Assembly (NCBI GenBank): GCA_036265435.1
Contig: DATAPB010000281.1
Coordinates: 1-18,447 of the forward strand
Origin: DASUPK01 sp036265435
GTDB lineage: Bacteria; Actinomycetota; Thermoleophilia; Solirubrobacterales; 70-9
Reading direction: 5' to 3'
Length of the DNA stretch: 18,447 bases
Below the pieces are notes generated by a model, which was given only the letters and a program-made list of their open reading frames with translations, was not told where the DNA came from and made no database searches. Positions 6,669-12,742 of this stretch are shown one piece after another. How positions within the stretch are numbered: the stretch's first letter is position 1; each line of letters starts with the position of its first letter. The position numbers and the translations under genes were made by a program.

Positions 6669-8312
6669 ATGGCAGATCCGGTCGCAGAGCTGCGCACCGC
6701 CGTCGAGGCCGCGGCCCGGTCCCTGCTCGACGGCGGCGAGAGCGGTAACTCCAGGCCGACGCTGGAGCGCCCGCCCAAGCCCGAGTTCGGCGACTACTCG
6801 ACCAACGCGGCGATGCTGCTCGCACCTGCCCTCGGCGAGCAGCCGCGAGGGACGGCGGAGAAGCTGGCGGAGGAGCTCGGCAAGAGCCTCGAGGGAACGG
6901 TCGAGCGCGTCGAGGTCGCCGGCCCGGGCTTCCTCAACCTCTTCCTCGCGGACGCCTGGTATCGCCGCGCCGCGGCCGAGCTCGCCGAGCAGGGGGATCG
7001 GCTCGGCCGGCCGGCGGGCGCCGACGAGGTGACCGAGCGGGTCAATGTGGAGTTCGTCTCGGCCAACCCGACCGGGCCGGTGACGGCTGCCAGCGGGCGG
7101 CACGCCGCCTACGGCGACTCGGTCGCCCGGTTGCTCGAGTTCACCGGCCACCCTGTCGTGCGCGAGTACTACAAGAACGACCGCGGCGGCCAGATCGACC
7201 TGTTCGCCCAGTCGATCGCCGCGCGGATGGAGGGCGAGCCGGTGCCCGAGGGCGGCTACGAGGGCGACTACGTCGCGGACCTCGCAGTGAGACTCGAGCA
7301 GGAGGGTCTCCTCGCCGACGACCTCGACTCCCTGGCGCGACGTGGGATGGCGCTGATGGTCGAGCAGATCGAGGAGACCCTGCACCGCTACAACGTCGTC
7401 TACGACACCTGGTCCTCGGAGCGGGAGCTGCACGAGTCTGGGGCGGTGGAGAGGGCGCTCTCGGATCTCCGCTCGGGTGGCCACATCTACGAGAGTGAGG
7501 GCGCGACCTGGCTCCGCACCACGAGCTTCGGCGACGACAAGGACCGCGTGCTGATCCGCTCCGACGGAGATACGACCTATTTCCTCTCGGACATCGCCTA
7601 CCACCGCGACAAGCTCGAGCGCGGCGCGGACCGGCTGATCAACGTCCTCGGCGCGGACCACCATGGCTATCCACCCCGGCTACGGGCTGCGCTCGCCGCC
7701 CTGGGCTACGACCCCGGGGTGCTGGAGACCCCGATCATGCAGCTGGTCCACGTCGTGGAGGGGGGCGAGCGCGCCCAGATGTCGAAGCGGCGCGGGGAGT
7801 TCGTCACCCTCGACGAGCTGATCGACGACATCGGCGCGGACGCAGCTCGTTTCTTCATGCTGCAGCGCAGCCACGACACACCGGTGGACCTCGACCTCGA
7901 GCTCGCCCGGAAGACCTCGAATGAGAACCCCGTCTACTACGTCCAGTACGCGCACGCGCGGATCGCGAGCATCCTGCGAAAGGCCGGGGAGGACGCGGTG
8001 GGGCGAGCGACGACCGCCGACTTCTCGGCATCGGCGGCGCCGATCGAACCCTCAGAGCGGGGGCTGATCAAACGGCTCTGCGAGCTGCCGGACGAGGTCG
8101 CCGAGGCTGCGGAGCGCCGTGCCCCGCACCGTCTCTGCGCCTACGGGATGGAGGCGGCGCGCGACTTCCATGCCTTCTACCGCGACTGCCAGGTCGTCGG
8201 CGCCGAGGGCGAGGGAGTCGAGGAGGCCCGGCTCGGGCTCTGCCTGCTCACCAAGCGGACGATCGCGCGGACACTTGGATTGCTGGGCATCAGCGCGCCC
8301 GAGCGGATGTAA
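6669..8312 (+). CDS. argS: Arginine-tRNA ligase with degenerate HIGH motif
   Basis: Class I aminoacyl-tRNA synthetase that charges tRNA-Arg using ATP. It has 547 residues, normal for the family. Domains: N-terminal Add-1 tRNA-binding domain (about 1-95, with PKPEFGDYSTN), Rossmann catalytic core (about 120-400), and helical DALR anticodon-binding domain (about 420-547, starting NPVYYVQYAHARI). Core motifs: VEFVSANPTGP, YYKNDRGGQID, FLSDIAYHRDK, VLGADHHGY and the KMSKS-loop QMSKRRGEF (370-378). The HIGH motif expected after SANPTGP reads TAAS (139-142), so both signature histidines are gone. Other actinobacterial ArgRS, as I remember them, have HIGG there, so one loss is normal for the phylum and the second is extra. 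Everything else looks intact, so the gene is probably functional. No other argS is in the window. Confidence 0.95.
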   Translation: MADPVAELRTAVEAAARSLLDGGESGNSRPTLERPPKPEFGDYSTNAAMLLAPALGEQPRGTAEKLAEELGKSLEGTVERVEVAGPGFLNLFLADAWYRRAAAELAEQGDRLGRPAGADEVTERVNVEFVSANPTGPVTAASGRHAAYGDSVARLLEFTGHPVVREYYKNDRGGQIDLFAQSIAARMEGEPVPEGGYEGDYVADLAVRLEQEGLLADDLDSLARRGMALMVEQIEETLHRYNVVYDTWSSERELHESGAVERALSDLRSGGHIYESEGATWLRTTSFGDDKDRVLIRSDGDTTYFLSDIAYHRDKLERGADRLINVLGADHHGYPPRLRAALAALGYDPGVLETPIMQLVHVVEGGERAQMSKRRGEFVTLDELIDDIGADAARFFMLQRSHDTPVDLDLELARKTSNENPVYYVQYAHARIASILRKAGEDAVGRATTADFSASAAPIEPSERGLIKRLCELPDEVAEAAERRAPHRLCAYGMEAARDFHAFYRDCQVVGAEGEGVEEARLGLCLLTKRTIARTLGLLGISAPERM

Positions 8313-8350
8313 TGCTGTCATTCGCCTAGCGCGACAATGGGCGGTCTGAC

Positions 8351-8415
8351 GTGAGCGACGAAGTGATCCTGGTCACGGGTGCTGGGGGCTTCATCGGAGG
8401 CCACCTAGTAGAAGT
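8351..8415 (+). pseudogene. 5' relic of an NAD-dependent epimerase/dehydratase gene
   Basis: From GTG 8351 the reading is VSDEVILVTGAGGFIGGHLV, the first beta strand and dinucleotide-binding GxxGxxG loop of an extended short-chain dehydrogenase (nucleotide-sugar epimerase or dehydratase). The similarity stops at about 8411-8415. From there the frame only reads the antisense of the glycosyltransferase gene and ends at TAG 8486. A full gene would need about 300 more codons. This is the cut-off beginning of a sugar-nucleotide gene, left where the minus-strand polysaccharide genes were joined to the argS side. No ribosome site is obvious. Which sugar it served cannot be told from 21 residues. Confidence 0.6.
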
Positions 8416-8422
8416 CTTTGGG

Positions 8423-9208
8423 CTACCAACCGCGGCGGTGTACGACGTGGGAGGCCGTCAGAAGCAGAAGCTTCACGTCGAGCCATAGAGACCACTGGTC
8501 GATGTAGTCCCTGTCGAGCTTCACCATCTCCGAGATCGGGATCGCCGATGCGCCGTTCACCTGCCAAACGCCTGTCATCCCGGGCCGGATCGAGAGCCGG
8601 CCTCGGTGCGCCCCCGTGATCTGAGAGTCCTCCTGGGGGATGAGGGGTCGGGGGCCGACGAGGCTCATCCGACCGGAGATCACATCGAGAAGCTGGGGCA
8701 GCTCATCTAAGGAGGTTCGCCGCAGCCACCGCCCGGTACGCGTGAGGCGCGGATCACTGCTGATCTTGAACAGTCCCTCCGCTGCCTGGTTCATGTGCAG
8801 CAGGGCGACCTTGCGAGTGTCAGCGCCATCCACCATCGTGCGGAACTTGAACATTCGGAACGGCACCCCGTACTGGCCGATCCGCCGCTGACGGAAGAGG
8901 ATCGGGCCGGGGGAATCCACCTTGATCAGCAAGGAGATGGTCAGCCAGACCGGGGCGAGGACGATGAGCAGCACCGCCCCGCCGACCAGGTCGAAGGCGC
9001 GCTTGAGAGCTCGCTCGGTCCGGCTGCAGGGTTGTCCGAGTCGTTCCACCTCTCTACGGACCTTGCGGACCGAGGCCGGGCGGGAGGGGGCCACCTCAAC
9101 CTCCGGCCCCCTTAACTCCGCACTGTCCCGGTGTTGACGGATCGGATACCCCGTGCCGGCGCCCTGACGGTCCTCTATCTCGATGTCGAGGTCCCGGGTG
9201 GGGTCCAT
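8423..9208 (-). CDS. Initiating sugar-1-phosphate transferase (polyprenyl phosphoglycosyltransferase, monotopic)
   Basis: Moves a sugar-1-phosphate from a UDP-sugar to undecaprenyl phosphate at the inner face of the membrane, the first step of repeat-unit assembly. It has 261 residues: a hydrophilic N-terminal stretch (1-70), one membrane segment (about 73-96) and the WbaP/PglC-type catalytic domain. Motifs: PGPILFRQRRIG, FKFRTM (120-125), RRTSLDELPQLLDV with the catalytic Asp-Glu pair (168-169), MSLVGPRPL and RPGMTGVWQVNG. The multi-helix and CoA-binding-like N-terminal parts of long WbaP/WcaJ proteins are absent. AAGGA lies 5 bases before ATG 9208, with GGAGG slightly farther away. It is separated from the upstream aminotransferase by 580 bp, so it may have its own promoter. 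The sugar donor is not predictable. Confidence 0.92.
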   Translation of the reverse strand: MDPTRDLDIEIEDRQGAGTGYPIRQHRDSAELRGPEVEVAPSRPASVRKVRREVERLGQPCSRTERALKRAFDLVGGAVLLIVLAPVWLTISLLIKVDSPGPILFRQRRIGQYGVPFRMFKFRTMVDGADTRKVALLHMNQAAEGLFKISSDPRLTRTGRWLRRTSLDELPQLLDVISGRMSLVGPRPLIPQEDSQITGAHRGRLSIRPGMTGVWQVNGASAIPISEMVKLDRDYIDQWSLWLDVKLLLLTASHVVHRRGW

Positions 9209-9564
9209 GTCAGTCCTTACCTCCGCTCAAGCGGTCCGAAACGGCCGGAGGAGTGCTTACACCCATGAAAGGCGGCGAAGTCTCTGGCTCAACCGGTCGC
9301 CGAACGATCGTGAAGCACTGGCGCAATCCTAATCGCTTGTGGCTCGCCGGATGAATTTCGAATATCCACGTTGTGATCGGAAGGAACAGGCTAGTCACTT
9401 CCCCTCCGCTGGCGAGATCGTCCTGCGTCCGGTGCCGCTGCGTGTAAAGAATCCGCTCTGGGGAGCTGTCGGGTCCAAGTGACCCCCGTCCTGCTGGAGA
9501 AGAGCAAAGGAGCTCCGCGCCCCAAGGCGGATCCCAAGGCGCGGTGTCCGTACGACGAGAGCCA
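9209..9564. other. Intergenic stretch upstream of the PGT gene, no gene seen
   Basis: This is the PGT-proximal part of the 580-bp gap. Open frames here are short, rich in Arg and Ser, and match no family I know. The part around 9300-9400 is visibly more AT-rich than the neighbouring genes, as expected for a promoter region reading towards the PGT. I found no convincing -35/-10 pair. No tRNA-like cloverleaf was recognised. Confidence 0.4.
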
Positions 9565-9662
9565 CGCGACCACAGCCCGAGGGACGTCTCGAGACTGTGG
9601 CCGCAGGGCTACGGATTGCGCAATCCCCAGGCGCCATTGCTCCCGCGACACCAAGGCGCGGT
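9534..9662. repeat. 12-bp direct repeat, 117 bp apart
   Basis: CCAAGGCGCGGT occurs at 9534-9545 and 9651-9662, with a shorter CCCAAGGCG at 9521-9529. The copies flank much of the pseudogene end. The 117-bp spacing is a multiple of three. It may be a duplication left during decay or chance in GC-rich DNA. Confidence 0.4.
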
Positions 9663-9788
9663 AGCTGCTCGGTTTCCGAACCGGTCATCTCCGGGAATAT
9701 GCCGCTCGCCCTGACCGGGATCCCGGATCGGCTCATGTGTGAGGATGGCGACGCCGTCTCCGACCGCCTTCGTGTCGACCAGCGGCTC
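9565..9788 (-). pseudogene. Probable degraded hexapeptide-repeat acetyltransferase
   Basis: Starting right after the aminotransferase stop and reading on the minus strand, three frames in turn give fragments in the order found in left-handed beta-helix acetyltransferases. The first frame has GDGVAILTHEPIRDPG (about 9761-9714), then FGNRAATAP (9680-9654), and ends at TAG 9611-9609. The second has CAIRSPAATVSR (about 9626-9590). The third has DVPRAVVAW (about 9594-9568). These resemble the family pattern of a GDGV.ILTH segment, IGNRA.I.PG, a run of hexapeptides, and the closing T.DVPP.AVVAG. The beginning of the gene is missing and at least two frameshifts are needed, so it cannot encode an enzyme. 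Such enzymes acetylate the amino sugar made by a DegT aminotransferase, which fits the neighbour. The match is from memory of the motif only. Confidence 0.45.
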
Positions 9789-10937
9789 CTAGCCGCCCAG
9801 GGCCCGGCGCACCGAATCGACGACATTCTCCAGGTCCGCCTCGCTGAGCGTATGGCTGAGGGGCAAGCTCACGGTCCTATCGGAGATGTCCGTGGCGACG
9901 GGCAGCGACGCGGGGTCTATCCCGTACCGATCGTGGTAGTACGGCTGCAGGTGAATCGCGCGGTAGTGGACCCCGGCACCGATTCGATCCGCGTAGAGCG
10001 CATCGAGCAAGTCGTCGCGACTGATTGGCGCGTCATCGGTGATCCGCACCTGGTACAGGTGGCGCGCGTGACGTGTTTCTGAATCGGGAGCCGGAGGGAG
10101 GTCGAGGGGCAGGTCGGAGAGGGCTGCGTCGTATTGGGCCCAGCGATCCGCTCGGCGGTCGATCCAGTCGTCCAGGTGAGGCAGCTGGTGGATGCCCAGC
10201 GCCGCCTGGACGTCCGTCATGTTGAACTTGTAACCGAGCGATGTCGCCTCGTAGTGCTTGAAGCCGGGGTCCGAATATCGTCGCCAGGCGCCGGCGGAGA
10301 GCCCATGCAGAGCCGCCTGCTCCACCTCGGCGGCCAGCTCCGGGTCGACGGTGACGACAGCGCCACCCTCGATGGTGGTGATGTTCTTGGTCACGTAGAA
10401 GGAGAACGCAGTCGGGTTGCCGAAGCTCCCGATCCGCTTGCCGTGCCATTCGGCTCCAATCGCATGGGCGGCGTCCTCCAACACGGTGAGCTTGCGCTCG
10501 TCACGCAACCGGTTGATCCGATCGAGGTCAAGTGGCCGGCCCGCGAGATGGACGGGCATGATGGCCTTGGTATGCGTCGTAATCGCCTCCTCGGCGGCCG
10601 CGAGATCGATCAGTCCCGTCCTCGGTTCGGAATCCACGAAGACGGGCTTGGCTCCCGTCTGCTCGACCGCGTTTGCGCACGCGACGAAAGTCATCGAGGG
10701 AACCAGCACCTCGTCACCCGGCCCGATCTGGAGCTTGCTCATCGTCAGGAACAGGGCGGCGGTACAAGAGGAGACGCACCGAGCGTGGGCAACGCCGACA
10801 TAGTCTTCGAGCATTAGCTCGAAGCGCTCAACCTTGGGACCCGTACCGATCCAGCCGGACCTGAGCGAATCGACTACCTCATCGATCTCGGGTTGGCCCA
10901 CGTCAGGCTTGCCGAAGACCAGGAAATCCTTCCTCAC
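9789..10937 (-). CDS. DegT/DnrJ/EryC1 family sugar aminotransferase
   Basis: PLP-dependent enzyme that transaminates a keto-sugar nucleotide to an amino sugar for surface polysaccharide. It has 382 residues from GTG 10937, the normal size. Motifs: FGKPDVGQPEIDEVVDSL at the N-terminus, SSCTAALFL (PLP phosphate binding), VLVPSMTFVACANAV, MPVHLAGRP, LEDAAHAIGA (D155), SFYVTKNITTIEGGAVV with the Schiff-base Lys184, and GYKFNMTDVQAALG. GGAGGA lies just before a GTGGTG pair; the second GTG gives MRKDFLVFGKPD, the usual family start. The frame stays open to 11126, but the added part has no family match and would cross the divergent promoter region. The expected downstream acetyltransferase seems to be the relic behind it. 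The substrate (4-keto or 3-keto sugar) cannot be decided. Confidence 0.93.
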   Translation of the reverse strand: MRKDFLVFGKPDVGQPEIDEVVDSLRSGWIGTGPKVERFELMLEDYVGVAHARCVSSCTAALFLTMSKLQIGPGDEVLVPSMTFVACANAVEQTGAKPVFVDSEPRTGLIDLAAAEEAITTHTKAIMPVHLAGRPLDLDRINRLRDERKLTVLEDAAHAIGAEWHGKRIGSFGNPTAFSFYVTKNITTIEGGAVVTVDPELAAEVEQAALHGLSAGAWRRYSDPGFKHYEATSLGYKFNMTDVQAALGIHQLPHLDDWIDRRADRWAQYDAALSDLPLDLPPAPDSETRHARHLYQVRITDDAPISRDDLLDALYADRIGAGVHYRAIHLQPYYHDRYGIDPASLPVATDISDRTVSLPLSHTLSEADLENVVDSVRRALGG

Positions 10938-11083
10938 CACTCCTCCGCTCCTCTGCCGAGCCAGCGCCGCCTCGGGCTGAGCGGACCCACCCGCCGTGCT
11001 TGCCACCGTCGCGCAGGGCGAGTTGTCTGAGTTCGCCAACCTAGGGCACCCTGCCAGGTCCAGGGGGTTACCCGCGCGGTGCT

Positions 11084-11097
11084 CCAATGCACATTGG
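11084..11097. promoter_or_regulatory. Inverted repeat in the divergent gap, possible operator
   Basis: CCAATG-CA-CATTGG is a perfect 6+6 inverted repeat with a 2-bp centre. It is followed at once by the self-complementary GGTACC and CGTACG. It lies between the divergent aminotransferase and Wzz/BY-kinase genes, next to the candidate -10 box of the minus-strand promoter. The size and placement fit binding of a dimeric repressor; the binding protein is not in the window as far as I can see. Confidence 0.35.
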
Positions 11098-11098
11098 T

Positions 11099-11126
11099 AC
11101 CGTACGCCACGATCGAGGCCTGACAA
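11099..11126 (-). promoter_or_regulatory. Candidate housekeeping promoter for the aminotransferase gene
   Basis: On the minus strand TTGTCA (11126-11121) and TACGGT (11104-11099) are separated by 16 bp, close to a primary-sigma promoter (TTGACA, 17 bp, TANNNT). Transcription would begin near the 11084-11097 inverted repeat and give a leader of roughly 150 bases before GTG 10937. The call rests on pattern only. No comparable pair was found for the plus strand. Confidence 0.25.
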
Positions 11127-11154
11127 GAGTGTCCCAGGGGTATTTGGAGCGCGA

Positions 11155-12723
11155 ATGACCAGAGAAGTTGCTCAGGATCAAATCCTCAGGGATGTGCTCA
11201 GACTGCTTCGTCGTCAGAAGTGGGTGATCATCGGCACGATGCTGCTGGCCGTGGCTGCGGCGGTCGCGTACTCGCTGCTGAAGACGAAGGAATACGAAGC
11301 ACGAGCGCAGATCCAGTTCGTCGATCAGAGCCAGTATCTGTCCACCATCGGGACCGCGGTCCCCTCCTCCGGACAGACCCCGGCCGAGATCGCGGCCCAA
11401 GGCGCCGAGCGGGTGACCTCCGCAGAAGTCGTCTCCGCCGTCGCACAGGATGTGGATTCGGATCTCTCACAGTCGGAGATCAAGGACTCCGTCGAGACCG
11501 CGGTCAATCCCGATAGCAGCCTGGTCAGCCTGACCGCGACTGCCGAGTCGGCCAAGCTCGCCGCGGATCTTGCCAATGCCTTTGCGATCGAGACGAAGAA
11601 CGTCCTTACCGAGCGCCAGCGGTCGCAATTCCTGAGCCAGGCGAGGAGCCTGACTCAGAGCGTGAAGGGGCTCGACGACACCTCGATCGAGAAGCAGATC
11701 TCCCTGCAGAACGCCGCCCAGCTTCGGTCGGTCGCAAAAATTGCAACACCCGTCGAGGTCGCCAGCCCGGCCACCGAGCCGGAAAGCCCGAGCTCTCCCC
11801 GGCCCGTGAGGGACGGAATCCTGGCACTCGCTCTTGGCTTGATCTTCGGGATTGTCCTCGCCTTCCTGCGCGACTCTCTCGACCGGCGATTGACGGATCC
11901 AAACGACGTCCACCATCAGCTGCAGATCCCGATTCTGGGCTATGTCAACGCCAAGTCCCTCGGCGACACAGATTTCACCGGCAATGGCAGGAGTCCCGAT
12001 CGCGATCTGGAGCCATTCAGGATCCTGCGTGCGAATGTGGAGTTTCTCGCCGGCGACCAGCCGCTACGGACCATTGCGGTGACTAGCCCGCTCGCGGAAG
12101 AGGGCAAGTCGACGGTTGCGGCCGGGCTGGCGACGGCCGCTGCGTTGACGGGCAAGCGCGTCCTGCTCGCGGAGTGCGATCTACGACGCTCGGTGTTCGC
12201 TGATCGCCTCGATATCCCCTCGAGCCCCGGGATAACCGATTGGGCGACCGGCAAGGCGCAGCCGGCCGACGTGGTCAGGTCGGTGCCGATCGCGACGAGG
12301 AACAGCCCGGGGTCGGAGGATGGAGAGGAGACGGCTCCGGAGCGATCCTTCACCGTGATCTCGGCCGGAAGCTTCACGCCCGAGCCGGCCGAGCTGCTGG
12401 CCTCTCGACGTTTTCGCGAGCTCGTACGGCGGTTCCGTGAGGTGTACGACCTGACTGTTCTCGACTGCGCGCCGCTGCTTTCGGTCCCCGATGCGCTGGA
12501 GGTGCTTCCCTTGGTCGACGCCGCGCTGCTCTGCGTTCGTCTCGATCAGACGACGCGGGAGCAGGCGCTTGCTGCGAAAGCTGCGATCGGGCATATGCCC
12601 GAGCGCCCGATCGGGCTCGTGGTCACCGGCGTGAGGTCGGGCCGTGAGGGCTACTACTACGGGTCTTACTCGTCGACGGTGAGCCGCCCAGTGATCTTCG
12701 TGCAACCGCCCGGTTCGAGCTGA
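11155..12723 (+). CDS. Wzz-type polysaccharide co-polymerase fused to BY-kinase (tyrosine kinase)
   Basis: Membrane protein of 522 residues that controls chain length and export of polysaccharide. Domains: cytoplasmic N-terminus, membrane helix 23-42, external Wzz domain about 43-218 with helical stretches, Pro-rich SPSSPRP just before helix 221-238, then a cytoplasmic bacterial tyrosine kinase domain. Kinase motifs: Walker A EEGKST (315-320, Lys318), Walker A' LLAECDLRR (337-345), where the usual first Asp is Glu, and Walker B LTVLDCAP (Asp437), where the usual DTPP is DCAP. A Tyr-rich end, GYYYGSY (Tyr500, 501, 502, 505), is the expected autophosphorylation cluster. GGAG lies 5 bases before ATG 11155. 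The frame is open back to 10996, but that part is the divergent promoter region. No partner tyrosine phosphatase gene is in the window. Confidence 0.92.
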   Translation: MTREVAQDQILRDVLRLLRRQKWVIIGTMLLAVAAAVAYSLLKTKEYEARAQIQFVDQSQYLSTIGTAVPSSGQTPAEIAAQGAERVTSAEVVSAVAQDVDSDLSQSEIKDSVETAVNPDSSLVSLTATAESAKLAADLANAFAIETKNVLTERQRSQFLSQARSLTQSVKGLDDTSIEKQISLQNAAQLRSVAKIATPVEVASPATEPESPSSPRPVRDGILALALGLIFGIVLAFLRDSLDRRLTDPNDVHHQLQIPILGYVNAKSLGDTDFTGNGRSPDRDLEPFRILRANVEFLAGDQPLRTIAVTSPLAEEGKSTVAAGLATAAALTGKRVLLAECDLRRSVFADRLDIPSSPGITDWATGKAQPADVVRSVPIATRNSPGSEDGEETAPERSFTVISAGSFTPEPAELLASRRFRELVRRFREVYDLTVLDCAPLLSVPDALEVLPLVDAALLCVRLDQTTREQALAAKAAIGHMPERPIGLVVTGVRSGREGYYYGSYSSTVSRPVIFVQPPGSS

Positions 12724-12742
12724 ACGTCGGCACGACCAGGCC

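Noticed and set aside
6645..7664. Minus-strand open frame of 339 codons
   Set aside because: Antisense to argS, whose motifs are clear; the predicted protein shows only Val/Glu/Arg/Leu-rich shadow sequence.
8313..8350. Intrinsic terminator after argS
   Set aside because: No GC-rich stem followed by a T-run is visible here.
9395..9826. Minus-strand open frame of 143 codons in the intergenic gap, as an intact small gene
   Set aside because: Its start lies inside the aminotransferase gene and only its middle resembles an acetyltransferase segment; it is better explained as part of a frameshifted relic.
9597..10082. Plus-strand open frame of 161 codons
   Set aside because: More than half is antisense to the aminotransferase gene and no motif is present.
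10938..11126. N-terminal extension of the aminotransferase to 11126
   Set aside because: No family similarity; it would cross the candidate promoter and dyad, and the ribosome site fits GTG 10937.
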